Shown: positions 18,103-27,811, counted from the first letter of the stretch. The stretch is DNA of 64,000 bases from an uncultured Bacteroidales bacterium (GCA_903877385.1 CAIRDP010000009.1:50373-114372), one strand, 5' to 3'. Translations and numbers: made by a program. The notes: generated from the letters alone by a model not told the origin.

Positions 18103-20553
18103 TTAATCAAAGATCAACAGGCTCTTTAATTCATCAATACGGAAGTTGCCGAATTTCTTCAGGTTGTTGTCACCGAACACAAAAGTACCGTGGATCTTGC
18201 TGTTTACGATTACTTTAAGGTCTTTGACGGTATTCCTGGCAATACGCACTTCCTTCAGGGTGAACACGGCTTTTTCGCTGATGGTCTTTTCCTGGATCAT
18301 CTTCGCGGCATCGCCTTCAAAGTCGTTTTTATCGATCACTCCATCCTTCAGAAGCTTAAATGCTTCGGAAGCGCTGATGAACATATCTTTCTGGGCCGGG
18401 TCGTAACTAAACGGGACGCTGATCCCGTTGATGAGGCAAACCCCGTTATATGTCCCGTCTTTAAGCTTTGACATGCCTGTACTGTTGAGTTCCGGAGCGA
18501 CTACGACCTCTACTTTAGGTGCAGCCTGGGTTCCTGTTACATTGGCTTTGGGAATGTAATCGTTCCTGAGAATAATAAATTCGGTACGGCGGTTCAGCTG
18601 GTGAGCGGCTTCTTTAACAGCAGTGCTGGGCAGCAGGTTGATGACCGAGTCGGTAAGAACGGTCCCTGCTTTAAAAGTATATCCTTCGCGGGTGAAATCC
18701 CTGGCAAGTGTCCTTGGTACCCTTTCGCCATACCCCTTGGCGACCAGGCGGTCAGGATCAATTCCCCTTGAGATCAGGTAGTCAACAACGCTTTGGGCGC
18801 GTTTTTGTGAAAGTATGTCGTTGCGTTCTTCGCTGTCGCGGGAATCGGTAAAAGCGGCAAGCTCAACTACGACAGTTTCATTTGCATCAAGTGTTTCGAT
18901 AAGTCCCTGTAAAGAATCCTGGTACTGGGGTTTGAGGTCCCATTTTGCCAGGTCGTAAAGGATGTCGGGAAGCACAACGGGCTTTTTAGGAATTGGTTTG
19001 AGAACGAAATTCCTGGTGAGGTCCTTGCCTTTTTCGAGCCCAACCGTAGTCTCCCTGCCTTTTTCGTTGAAATAATCTTTTTTGGTTACAAGAATATCGT
19101 AGGTGGTGTTTGCAGTGATCTGCATTTTATTAAAGCTGTAATGTCCTTTTTCGTCGGTTGAATATTTAAAGGTCCGTCCGTTTGTTCCCGTTGCCCTCAC
19201 TTCAGCACCCTGGATTGGCAGCAGCGACCTGTCGTCGGTAACTATCCCTTCAAGAGTGTAATAAATGGGAGGGATGACAAAGGAGTAGATGTCATCTCTT
19301 CCCTTACCTCCCGGCCGGTTCGACGAGAACAGCCCTTCTTCTGATTCTTCGGCATTGAATACTATGGCAAAGTCGTCGGCAGGCGAGTTTATAGGTGGTT
19401 TCAGGTTCTCGGGTGTACTCCATTTACCCTTGGAATAAACAGAGCGGAAGATATCCAGTCCGCCCATCCCGGGAAGACCGTCGGAAGCAAAGTAAAGTAT
19501 GCTGTCGTTGCGGATGAAAGGGAAAAGTTCATTTCCGCTGGTGTTGATAACAGGGCCCAGGTTTTCTTTAGCCCATTTGCCGTTTCTTTTTGTTGCTTTC
19601 CAGATGTCCTTCCCGCCTTGGCCCCCGATAAGTTCCGCAGAAAAATAAATAACATCTCCACTGGCTATTGATGGATGACCGTAAATGCTAGTACTGTCTC
19701 CTCCCAGGTCAACTTTTTCAGCTTCCCCCCAGTTATTTGTGCCTGTGCGGCTGGACATGAAAATCTGGCAACCGTTTTTCCTACGGGAATCATTATAGCA
19801 ACGCGTGAAATAAAAATGTGCAAATCTCGCGTCAAACTGGCCCGCACCGTCGTTTGTCTTGGTGTTTAAAACCCCGGCCTGATCGGCAAGAACCGGCTTG
19901 CTCCATTCTCCCTTGCGGTCTTTCCTGGCAAAATATAAATCTGAAAATTTCAGGCCGGTCCAATTGTCTATATCTTTCCCGTTGGAAGCATCCCTGTCGG
20001 AAGTGAAGATGATGGAACCGAATTTCTTGTCGGCATAAGCAGGGGCAAAATCGTCTTCTTTAGAGTTAAGCGGCTTCTCCCATTTGACGGTATATTTAGA
20101 AGGGTTTGCAATCCATTCCCTGGCCATCTTGCAGGTCTCTATTCCCTGCTCGCCTTTGGGATCTTTTGGAACAAGATCCTTATAAGCCTGGTATTGTTTA
20201 ACAGCCTCATCATAATTACCGTTGGCTTTCAGGGCATTTGCGTAATACAGAAGAACCCTGGGTTCGTCCTTGATGAATTTCACATTGTTCAGGAGCCGTT
20301 TGTAGGCCGTTTCGGCTTTCTTTGTGTTATTCATCATCCTGTAACATTCAGCAATACGGAAAGTGATCCTGTCACGTTCAGCTTTATTGTTCTTGACTTT
20401 TGACGATGCTTTCTGGTATTTCTGTAATGCGGTGAAATACAACTGATCGGTGAATGCATCATCGGCTGCTTTCGTGGCCCTGTTCTGGGCCACGGCAGGA
20501 AGTATGAAAAACAAAAGGAGGATTATATAAATAATACGGTTTTTCAGTTGCAT
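18103..20553 (-). CDS. PD40/OmpA-family envelope protein with a pseudo-retropepsin C-terminal domain
   Basis: The frame reaches 20619, but Met at 20553 starts a clear signal peptide (MQLKNRIIYIILLLFFILPA), giving 816 residues. After it come TPR-like helices (about 25-150), WD40-like PD40 blades (about 190-430), a carboxypeptidase-regulatory-like beta domain (about 445-535) and an OmpA peptidoglycan-binding domain (about 545-665). This plan resembles PorE-type T9SS-associated proteins, though no other T9SS gene is here. The last 120 residues (from about 694) look like a retropepsin-type aspartic protease domain, with the usual DTGA replaced by D718-P-A. The sequences ISASEAFKLLKDGVID and FGDNNLKKFG keep the family framework. 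That assignment is inference. Confidence 0.85.
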   Translation of the reverse strand: MQLKNRIIYIILLLFFILPAVAQNRATKAADDAFTDQLYFTALQKYQKASSKVKNNKAERDRITFRIAECYRMMNNTKKAETAYKRLLNNVKFIKDEPRVLLYYANALKANGNYDEAVKQYQAYKDLVPKDPKGEQGIETCKMAREWIANPSKYTVKWEKPLNSKEDDFAPAYADKKFGSIIFTSDRDASNGKDIDNWTGLKFSDLYFARKDRKGEWSKPVLADQAGVLNTKTNDGAGQFDARFAHFYFTRCYNDSRRKNGCQIFMSSRTGTNNWGEAEKVDLGGDSTSIYGHPSIASGDVIYFSAELIGGQGGKDIWKATKRNGKWAKENLGPVINTSGNELFPFIRNDSILYFASDGLPGMGGLDIFRSVYSKGKWSTPENLKPPINSPADDFAIVFNAEESEEGLFSSNRPGGKGRDDIYSFVIPPIYYTLEGIVTDDRSLLPIQGAEVRATGTNGRTFKYSTDEKGHYSFNKMQITANTTYDILVTKKDYFNEKGRETTVGLEKGKDLTRNFVLKPIPKKPVVLPDILYDLAKWDLKPQYQDSLQGLIETLDANETVVVELAAFTDSRDSEERNDILSQKRAQSVVDYLISRGIDPDRLVAKGYGERVPRTLARDFTREGYTFKAGTVLTDSVINLLPSTAVKEAAHQLNRRTEFIILRNDYIPKANVTGTQAAPKVEVVVAPELNSTGMSKLKDGTYNGVCLINGISVPFSYDPAQKDMFISASEAFKLLKDGVIDKNDFEGDAAKMIQEKTISEKAVFTLKEVRIARNTVKDLKVIVNSKIHGTFVFGDNNLKKFGNFRIDELKSLLIFD

Positions 20554-20622
20554 TACAGGATTATTAGGAGCTGGAATAACGTACAAATATAAAGAAAAGT
20601 GTGATTCCACGCCTCTCAAAAT

Positions 20623-20653
20623 AAAAAAGGCTGCCCCGGTCAGGGCAGCCTTT
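20623..20653 (-). terminator. Intrinsic terminator after secDF
   Basis: On the minus strand an 11-bp perfect stem (AAAGGCTGCCC paired with GGGCAGCCTTT, 6-nt loop) is followed by a U run. It lies 32 bp after the secDF stop and before the PD40/OmpA gene. Confidence 0.9.
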
Positions 20654-20684
20654 CAGGCTTTATGGAGCTTTATGAAATCTCAGA

Positions 20685-23600
20685 TTATTTTGATTTTCCT
20701 TTGGCTTCCAGCTCTTTCCTTTCCTTGCGACGTTTCTGGGCCATCAGAATATCGTAGGCAACCGGGGTCGCATTGAATACCGATGAATAAGTCCCGGAAA
20801 TAACCCCGATGAGAAGGGCGAAAGTAAATCCGCGGAGGACCTCACCGCCGAAGATAAAGATCACGACCAGTACAACAATGGTTACACCGGAAGTATTGAT
20901 GGTTCGGCCAAGCGTTGAATTAATGGCGGCATTGATATTGTCGGCCAGTTCACGCTTGGGATACAAGGCCCTGTATTCACGGATCCTGTCGAAGATGATG
21001 ACCGTATCCATGATGGAATACCCGATGATGGTAAGCAGTGCTGCAATGAAACTCTGGTCAACTTCCATGCTGAAAGGAAGGATGCCATGGAACAGGGTAA
21101 ACATGGTGATGATGATGAGGGTGTCGTGGAACAGCGAAACGACGCCTCCTATACCAAACTGCCAGTTCTTGAACCTGAGGGCGATGTATATGAAGATGAT
21201 GATCAGCGAGAAGAATACAGCGAGGAACGCCTGGCGGATCAGGGCATAACCGATGGTGGGGTCAACACGCTGGGAACTCATTTCGCCTATGGCTTTTTTA
21301 GGATCCGAAGATTTGAAGTCCTTCATGCTGACAGGGGTCTTGAAAAATCCCTTAACACCTTCGAAGAGTTTAGAATTAACAACAGAGTCGGCCTGCTGTG
21401 TACGGTCGTTGATCATGAATTTGGTTGTGATTTTAACCTGGTTGCTGGGGCCGAAGGTTTTTACTTCAGGATATTCCTTTAAGACTTTGCCCAAAGATTC
21501 ACGAACATCGGAAGTATTGACCGGCTCATCAAAACGTACCACATAACTGCGGCCACCGGTAAAATCAAGACCCGGATCAAGACCGCGGATAAAAATCGAA
21601 ATAATACCCGGGATGATGATAGCGATTGAAAGGAGATACATTTTGTACCTCAGACCGATGAAATTGATTTTAATGTTCTGGAAGGCATTCATCGTATACT
21701 TGTTCCCGGTTGTTATCGTCATGTTCCTGTCGAGCATCCATTCGAAGAGCAATCTTGCGATAAAGATGGACGAGAACAGTGAGAGTAACAGACCGATTAC
21801 CAGGGTGGTTGCAAAACCCTGGATTGGACCGGAACCGAAGATATACAATACGATACCTGTAAGGATTGTCGTAACGTGGCCGTCGATGATAGCCGAGAGG
21901 GCATGCCTGAAGCCGTCTTTGACAACCAGCCTCATCCCTTTGCCGGCCCGCATTTCCTCCCGCATTCGTTCGTATATGATCACGTTCGAGTCGACCGCCA
22001 TGGCAAGGGTAAGTACAATACCGGCGATGCCGGGGAGGGTGAGAACTGCGCCAATGGATGCCAGAACGCCAAACAGGAAGAATACGTTGGCGAACAGGGC
22101 GAAATCGGCAACATGGCCCGCACCGTTATAATACAATGACATGTACAGGAGAACACCGATAAATGCGATGATGAACGACAACAAGCCTTTGTCGATGGAT
22201 TCTTTACCCAGTGAGGGGCCTACAACTTCTTCCTGAACGATACGTGCTGGAGCCGGGAGTTTACCGGCTTTGAGAATGTTTGCAAGGTCCTGTGCCTCTT
22301 CAACGGTCATACTTCCGCCGGTAATGGATGACATACCGTTGGGGATCTCGCCGTTAACATTGGGATAGCTGTAAACATAGCCATCAAGTACGATTGCGAT
22401 CTGCTTGCCCACGTTATCTCCCGTGAGGCGTTTCCATATACGGGCTCCTTCGGAGTTCATCGACATGGAAACTTCAACCCTTCCGTTCTGGTCATAATCC
22501 TGGCGTGCACTAACAATAACATCACCACCCAATGCAGGGGAGCCGTCACGTGAAGTAACCTTGAGGGCAACAAGTTCCAAAACGTCTTTGGCTTCATCCC
22601 TGGGCTTCACAGTCCAAACGAGTTTCAGGTCCCTCGGGAACATATGTTTTACCATGCGGAGCATGTAGTTTACCTTTGACGTATCCTTGATCAGGGCTCT
22701 CCCAACCATTGCAGTTGAGCCGGCCTGATACTGTCCGTCCTTATTCTGGTAAATTGCCATGGCAAGAACTGCAAACAAGGGGTTGTTTTTCATCCATTGT
22801 TCGGTTTCGGCTTTCTTGTTCATTGCAGAAGCCTTGGAGGTATCCTTCCCAAGTTGTTTCAGCAGGGCATTTCCGCCTGCCGTATCTTTTTTGGCACTGT
22901 CTTTTTTGGCTGCAACAGCTTTAATCTTTGCAGATGCTTTCTTCTCGGCGAGAACAGGTTTATTGCTGATAGCCTTTGCTGTTCCTGCAGTATCCATTTT
23001 TGCGGAATCAGACTTAAGGGTGTCGGCTCCCGAACTTAAAATTGCAGCCATCTTTTTATTGGCTTCGGTGAAGTAAGGGTGAAGCTGTGTGAACTGGTAG
23101 GTTTCCCAGAATTCAAGCTGTGCGGTCCCCTGCAGAAGTTTACGAACACGCTCGGGATCTTTAATGCCCGGTAATTCGATCAGGATGCGGCCGGCAGTCT
23201 GCAGTTTCTGGATGTTAGGCTGAACAACGCCAAAACGGTCGATACGGGTTGTAAGAATATGGTATGTCCTGTCAATAGCTGCATTTGTTTCATCACGGAT
23301 TACCTTGATGACTTCCGTATTTGAAGTGTTGAAGTTGATCCTGTCTTTTAATTCAACGGTGTTGAAGATGGCTGCGAGCTTTGCATTAGGGTCGGTCTGG
23401 GTGAAGGATTCTGCGAAAAGATCCACGAAATCGGCAGTACTGTTCTTCTCTTTCAGGATTGCCAACTGGAGAGCCTTGTTAAAAGTGGGGTCCTGGCTGT
23501 ACCCCGAAAGGGCACGGATAACTTCAGGCACCGAAACGGCCATAGTTACGTTCATCCCGCCTTTAAGGTCAAGGCCGAGGTTGATTTCGCGTTCCCTTAC

Positions 23601-23885
23601 ATCCTTCAGGGTGTATTTCTTAAGCAGGATGTTGTAAACATCGACATTGGCCATGGAATCATTAAAATACTCGTTTCTGGACCTGATAACCGAATCGGTC
23701 ACGAATTCCAGGCGGGCTTTATCTCCTTTGGCTAATTTAACTGCCAGTTCTTTTCCAACGGGGGCATTGGCGTAATCATCGGCTTTTACCGAATACCTGT
23801 AGCTGATAAAGGTAAACGACAACTGGAACAAACAAACTAAACCGAATATAATCGCAAATAGCTTGACGGCGCCTTTATTCTGCAT
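20685..23885 (-). CDS. secDF: Fused protein translocase subunits SecD-SecF
   Basis: SecDF uses the proton gradient to help pull exported proteins out of SecYEG. The 1066-residue protein joins SecD (about residues 1-750) and SecF (about 760-1066), each with six membrane helices. Visible motifs are LGLDLKGGMNVTM, TTRIDRFGVVQPNI, AMAVDSNVIIYERMREE in SecD, and LDFTGGRSY and YSIMDTVIIFDRIRE in SecF. The periplasmic region has a Lys/Ala/Ser/Asp-rich low-complexity insert near residues 285-365. The fusion is normal for Bacteroidota. A promoter lies at 23934 and a terminator follows. Confidence 0.97.
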   Translation of the reverse strand: MQNKGAVKLFAIIFGLVCLFQLSFTFISYRYSVKADDYANAPVGKELAVKLAKGDKARLEFVTDSVIRSRNEYFNDSMANVDVYNILLKKYTLKDVREREINLGLDLKGGMNVTMAVSVPEVIRALSGYSQDPTFNKALQLAILKEKNSTADFVDLFAESFTQTDPNAKLAAIFNTVELKDRINFNTSNTEVIKVIRDETNAAIDRTYHILTTRIDRFGVVQPNIQKLQTAGRILIELPGIKDPERVRKLLQGTAQLEFWETYQFTQLHPYFTEANKKMAAILSSGADTLKSDSAKMDTAGTAKAISNKPVLAEKKASAKIKAVAAKKDSAKKDTAGGNALLKQLGKDTSKASAMNKKAETEQWMKNNPLFAVLAMAIYQNKDGQYQAGSTAMVGRALIKDTSKVNYMLRMVKHMFPRDLKLVWTVKPRDEAKDVLELVALKVTSRDGSPALGGDVIVSARQDYDQNGRVEVSMSMNSEGARIWKRLTGDNVGKQIAIVLDGYVYSYPNVNGEIPNGMSSITGGSMTVEEAQDLANILKAGKLPAPARIVQEEVVGPSLGKESIDKGLLSFIIAFIGVLLYMSLYYNGAGHVADFALFANVFFLFGVLASIGAVLTLPGIAGIVLTLAMAVDSNVIIYERMREEMRAGKGMRLVVKDGFRHALSAIIDGHVTTILTGIVLYIFGSGPIQGFATTLVIGLLLSLFSSIFIARLLFEWMLDRNMTITTGNKYTMNAFQNIKINFIGLRYKMYLLSIAIIIPGIISIFIRGLDPGLDFTGGRSYVVRFDEPVNTSDVRESLGKVLKEYPEVKTFGPSNQVKITTKFMINDRTQQADSVVNSKLFEGVKGFFKTPVSMKDFKSSDPKKAIGEMSSQRVDPTIGYALIRQAFLAVFFSLIIIFIYIALRFKNWQFGIGGVVSLFHDTLIIITMFTLFHGILPFSMEVDQSFIAALLTIIGYSIMDTVIIFDRIREYRALYPKRELADNINAAINSTLGRTINTSGVTIVVLVVIFIFGGEVLRGFTFALLIGVISGTYSSVFNATPVAYDILMAQKRRKERKELEAKGKSK

Positions 23886-23933
23886 GAGCTTTAAATTTAA
23901 TTAAGATAATTATTTTCTAATTTTTTGAGGGTG

Positions 23934-23941
23934 CAAAATTA
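23934..23941 (-). promoter_or_regulatory. secDF promoter -7 element
   Basis: TAATTTTG on the minus strand matches TAnnTTTG, with the start-site context CACCCTC. The 15-base stretch TAATTTTGCACCCTC is identical to that upstream of rpsL. The leader to secDF is about 45 nt. Confidence 0.65.
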
Positions 23942-23984
23942 GAACTTTTCCGCGAAATATAAAAGATGTGGACGGAATTATATT

Positions 23985-24398
23985 TTACTTGAATTTGATA
24001 GTCCCTTTTGTAGCGCCCTGAGGAAGCCGGAGCAGTATAAATTTACGCCAGCTGTAATTCGGGTTTTTACCTGCCGTTTCTGGTTTGTCGGCATACCTGA
24101 TAGTGAATTTTGAATCATCATTCACGATCAGGTTCTTACTGCCTTCAAATTTGTCTTCCGAAATGGTTGTCATCGCCCAATAACCAATGGTGTCCTTTGC
24201 CGATATTTTTTCGAAGACCAGGCGTTCGCCTCCCTGCCCTATGGTATACCATCCGGTGGTCATCCAGTATCCGCCTTCGGAGACATAACGGCACATTGCA
24301 ACATAAATCTGGGCATTATGCTCATTCCTGAATATGATTTGCGAACTGCCCGACACACCGAAAAGGAGGAAAATAAAAATTGCAAAGGTTCTGTTCAT
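23985..24398 (-). CDS. Secreted DUF1036-like protein
   Basis: A 137-residue protein with an N-terminal signal peptide (MNRTFAIFIFLLFGVSGSSQ). The core NAQIYVAMCRYVSEGGYWMT then GWYTIGQGGERLVFE resembles the DUF1036 pattern (valine-rich strand, GWW/GWY, Gly-rich turn). The function of that family is not known. The gene stands alone upstream of secDF, separated by the secDF promoter. Confidence 0.6.
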   Translation of the reverse strand: MNRTFAIFIFLLFGVSGSSQIIFRNEHNAQIYVAMCRYVSEGGYWMTTGWYTIGQGGERLVFEKISAKDTIGYWAMTTISEDKFEGSKNLIVNDDSKFTIRYADKPETAGKNPNYSWRKFILLRLPQGATKGTIKFK

Positions 24399-24546
24399 AA
24401 GCCTGAATTAATCTTTCCCGGTTTATGCACCTGGCCGGGGGCGGAAAACGGGGACAGGGCCTGCCCGGGGTTCATGCCAAATTGATTTTTTCTTTAAAGG
24501 TAATAATTTTCAGAATATAAGAAAAAAAAGCTCTCAAACTTGCCGG

Positions 24547-25122
24547 TCATCTATCCTGACTATCCATGTCCATTGACAGTTTCCTGAGTATTTTAAGTGC
24601 GCGGTTCTTAAAGCCAGGAGTTTCTTCGCTGAGACGGAATTCAATGCAATCGGCAAGCTCTTTTCTCAATTCAGCCTCCTGGTTTGAAATGCGGTAAAGT
24701 AATTCCATGCAGCAAACTTTGATCGCTGCAGGGTAATGAGGTGCAAGTAACCAATCGAAACAGGTGCTTATAAGTATTCCCAGTTTGTCGGCAGGGAGTG
24801 GAAGACGGGACAGGATGTGCAGGGAATGCCTTCTTAAACCATCATGGCTGAACCGTGGCAACAGATCGGCGATTGTTTGAAGATATGGCAATACCAGATC
24901 CGGATTTCGTTCGGAATACAGGTCGATTGCCCAGACAATTTTACGACTGAATGGTTCTTCATTCGATAAGTATATGTTTATGAGCTCATTGTGCCATTCA
25001 GGATGCTTTTTTAGTAGTTCAACCAAACGGTCCGTATGTTTTCTTCCCTGGCCGGAAATAACGACCTTTTTGAGCTCGTTCCTCAGTCTTGATGTGTTGT
25101 TGTAGTCTGAAATATAGTCCAT
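24547..25122 (-). CDS. HEAT/ARM-like helical repeat protein
   Basis: A 191-residue soluble protein without signal peptide. It is made almost wholly of paired amphipathic helices (LVELLKKHPEWHNELINIYL, LPYLQTIADLLPRFSH, AIKVCCMELLYRISNQEAEL), as in HEAT or ARM repeats that bind other proteins. No specific family was recognised. It diverges from the arginine decarboxylase gene. Confidence 0.6.
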   Translation of the reverse strand: MDYISDYNNTSRLRNELKKVVISGQGRKHTDRLVELLKKHPEWHNELINIYLSNEEPFSRKIVWAIDLYSERNPDLVLPYLQTIADLLPRFSHDGLRRHSLHILSRLPLPADKLGILISTCFDWLLAPHYPAAIKVCCMELLYRISNQEAELRKELADCIEFRLSEETPGFKNRALKILRKLSMDMDSQDR

Positions 25123-25195
25123 TGCGAAATTTTAAACTTTGCCGGCCTGTTGCGTCAAATTTATACAAAAATTAAAAAATATGAGAATGTTATTT

Positions 25196-25203
25196 TACTT
25201 TTG
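25196..25203 (+). promoter_or_regulatory. Candidate -7 element of polyamine operon
   Basis: TACTTTTG matches TAnnTTTG, followed by CAG as in other promoters here. It lies 78 bp before the arginine decarboxylase start. Confidence 0.55.
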
Positions 25204-25280
25204 CAGTTTAATTGAAACTTAAGTGAGTCAGATTGAGTAAAAAATACTAAACTAAGTCAATTACATTAAAAATATTAACC

Positions 25281-26672
25281 ATGAGAATTAAGTATAGTGA
25301 CCTGATTGAACAAACTTTCGAGTTTCCGCAACCTGAATTTCAGGTCATTGACAATGAATTATACTTCCATAAAGTTCCCCTAATGGACATCATTAAACAG
25401 TATGGAACTCCTCTTCGAATTACATATCTTCCAAAAATAAGTCAGCAAATCCAAAAGGCAAAACGTCTTTTCAATGTGGCAATGGCAAAAGTTGATTACC
25501 AGGGCGATTACCATTATTGCTACTGTACAAAAAGCAGCCATTTCAGTTTTGTACTTGAAGAAGTTCTTAAAAATGAGGTACATATAGAAACATCATCAGC
25601 CTTTGACATGCCTATTATAGAAGACTTATACAAACGGGGCCTTGTTAAAAAGGAAAATTACATCATATGTAACGGCTTCAAAAGACCACAGTATATAGAG
25701 CATATAGTCAATCTTGTTCATGAAGGTTTTATCAATACAATCCCTGTTCTGGACAGCTTGCTTGAAATAGACAAGTACGAGCCTCATTTGAGAACAAAGA
25801 TGAAAGTTGGCATCAGGATTGCGTCGGAGGAAGAACCCAAATTTGATTTTTATACTTCCCGGCTGGGAATCCGGTATAATGATATTGTGCCGTTTTACAT
25901 GGACAAACTCAGGAACAACCCCAAGTTTGAACTCAAGATGCTGCATTTTTTCATCAACACAGGAATAAAGGACACGGCATATTACTGGAACGAATTAAAT
26001 AAATCTGTTTCGGTTTACTGCGAGCTTAAAAAGGTTTGCCCTGAACTTACAGGACTCAATATCGGGGGTGGCTTCCCTATCAAGAATTCCCTTGAATTCA
26101 CCTATGATTATGAATATATGGCCGAAGAGATTACTGCCCAGATTAAGAATATCTGTGAGAAGAATGAGGTTCCAGAGCCTGATATTTTCACCGAATTCGG
26201 TTCATTTACGGTTGGAGAGTCGGGTGCAATACTATTTTCGGTAGTTGACCAGAAAAAGCAGAACGACAGGGAGGCCTGGGACATGATCGACAGCTCCTTT
26301 ATAACAACACTTCCCGATACATGGGCTATCAATCAGAAATTCATCCTTTTATCAATCAATAACTGGGATTCGGAATACGAGAGGGTTTTCCTGGGAGGAC
26401 TTACCTGCGACAGCGAAGATTATTATAATGCCGAGGGACATACCAATGCGGTTTTCCTTCCAAAATTTTCAAGTGAACCCCCTTTATACATCGGGATGTT
26501 TCATACCGGAGCCTACCAGGAATCATTGGGAGGGTACGGAGGGATTCAGCACTGCCTGATCCCTGCGCCCAAACATGTGATCATCGACCTTAATGAAAAT
26601 GATGAAACTTATACAAAACTATTTTCCAAAGAGCAGAGTTATAAATCGATGCTGAAAATACTAGGGTATTAA
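25281..26672 (+). CDS. PLP-dependent arginine decarboxylase (Bacteroidota type)
   Basis: An alanine-racemase-fold (group IV) decarboxylase of 463 residues, of the group annotated as arginine decarboxylase in Bacteroidota, which would make agmatine for polyamine synthesis. The PLP lysine is in YCYCTKSSHFSF, the glycine loop in NIGGGFPI, and the C-terminal part carries LGGLTCDSED and the substrate loop GAYQESLGGYGG. It is much shorter than E. coli SpeA. Substrate choice (Arg, Orn, Lys or carboxyspermidine) cannot be fixed from motifs alone. The gene is 44 bp before a deoxyhypusine-synthase-like gene, supporting a polyamine role. Confidence 0.82.
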   Translation: MRIKYSDLIEQTFEFPQPEFQVIDNELYFHKVPLMDIIKQYGTPLRITYLPKISQQIQKAKRLFNVAMAKVDYQGDYHYCYCTKSSHFSFVLEEVLKNEVHIETSSAFDMPIIEDLYKRGLVKKENYIICNGFKRPQYIEHIVNLVHEGFINTIPVLDSLLEIDKYEPHLRTKMKVGIRIASEEEPKFDFYTSRLGIRYNDIVPFYMDKLRNNPKFELKMLHFFINTGIKDTAYYWNELNKSVSVYCELKKVCPELTGLNIGGGFPIKNSLEFTYDYEYMAEEITAQIKNICEKNEVPEPDIFTEFGSFTVGESGAILFSVVDQKKQNDREAWDMIDSSFITTLPDTWAINQKFILLSINNWDSEYERVFLGGLTCDSEDYYNAEGHTNAVFLPKFSSEPPLYIGMFHTGAYQESLGGYGGIQHCLIPAPKHVIIDLNENDETYTKLFSKEQSYKSMLKILGY

Positions 26673-26716
26673 TTACCTTTGCAAGCCTAAACCAGGAATA
26701 ATTAAAATACCAATTT

Positions 26717-27757
26717 ATGCCTAAGAAATCGAAACAGAAACAGGAATACCTGAAAAATGTCATAAAGCATATTGACATTAAAGCAATAGACTCAACCCCT
26801 ATTATCGATTCAATGCGCGATATGTCGTTCACCTCCAGGGATACGGCAATTGCAGCGGATATTCTGAACAGGATGATCAGGGAAAAGGGCTGTACTGTTT
26901 TCCTGACCATTGCAGGAAGCACAAGCGCAGGAGGCTGCATGCAGGTTTATGTGGATATGGTAAAAAACAATATGGTGGACGCCATCATTGCCACAGGTGC
27001 CACCATTGTCGACATGGACTTCTTCGAAGCCCTTGGTTATAAGCATTATAAGGGAATCTCCACGGCCGATGACAAGGACCTGAGGAAGCATTATATCGAC
27101 AGGATTTACGATACATATATTGACGAGGAAGAACTTCAGAATTGCGATATGACCATAAAGAAGATAGCCGACACACTTGAGAAGCGGCCTTATTCTTCAA
27201 GGGAGTTCATCCGCGAGATGGGAAAATGGCTGGTTAAAAACTCAAAGAAAAAAGACAGCCTGGTACAAGCTGCTTATGAGCATAATGTACCCATATTCTG
27301 TCCTGCTTTCAGCGATTCAAGTGCAGGCTTCGGTCTTGTGTCACACCAGTGGGAAAATCCCAAATCCCATGTTTCCATTGATTCGGTTAAAGATTTTCTT
27401 GAACTTACCAAAATAAAAATGGCATCGAAATCCTCAGGCTTGTTCATGATAGGAGGAGGGGTTCCTAAGAATTTTGTCCAGGATACGGTTATTTGCGCCG
27501 AAGTGCTTGGCAAAGAAGTTGGAATGCACAAATATGCCGTTCAGATCACAGTTGCAGATCCCCGCGACGGAGCATGTTCCAGCTCAACCCTCAAGGAAGC
27601 TTCTTCCTGGGGAAAGGTTGAGACTGCCTATGAGCAGATGGTCTATGCAGAGGCAACCAGCGTACTGCCTCTAATCATCAGCTATGTATATCATAAAAAG
27701 GATTGGAAAAAGCGCGCAAAGCAACAATTCGCGAAGATGCTCGATAAACAAAAGTGA
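26717..27757 (+). CDS. Deoxyhypusine synthase family protein
   Basis: A 346-residue NAD-dependent enzyme of the deoxyhypusine/homospermidine synthase fold. Seen are FLTIAGSTSAGG, IIATGATIVDMDFFEALG, and the late SWGKV, where K aligns with the catalytic lysine of eukaryotic DHS. Bacteria have no eIF5A, so the substrate must differ. With arginine decarboxylase directly upstream, transfer of an aminobutyl or aminopropyl group onto a small polyamine such as putrescine or agmatine is the best inference. A four-copy 8-mer repeat overlaps its stop. Confidence 0.86.
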   Translation: MPKKSKQKQEYLKNVIKHIDIKAIDSTPIIDSMRDMSFTSRDTAIAADILNRMIREKGCTVFLTIAGSTSAGGCMQVYVDMVKNNMVDAIIATGATIVDMDFFEALGYKHYKGISTADDKDLRKHYIDRIYDTYIDEEELQNCDMTIKKIADTLEKRPYSSREFIREMGKWLVKNSKKKDSLVQAAYEHNVPIFCPAFSDSSAGFGLVSHQWENPKSHVSIDSVKDFLELTKIKMASKSSGLFMIGGGVPKNFVQDTVICAEVLGKEVGMHKYAVQITVADPRDGACSSSTLKEASSWGKVETAYEQMVYAEATSVLPLIISYVYHKKDWKKRAKQQFAKMLDKQK

Positions 27758-27787
27758 AGTAGCGAAGTAGCGAAGTAGCGAAATAGC
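27756..27787 (+). repeat. GAARTAGC tandem 8-mer, four copies
   Basis: GAAGTAGC occurs three times followed by GAAATAGC, beginning inside the stop codon of the DHS-like gene. The same four-copy array recurs at 61051. Confidence 0.9.
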
Positions 27788-27811
27788 GAGAATAATTTAG
27801 CCTTTAGCTGT

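Noticed and set aside
26717..27757. True deoxyhypusine synthase acting on a translation factor
   Set aside because: Bacteria lack eIF5A, and the decarboxylase neighbour favours a small-molecule substrate.
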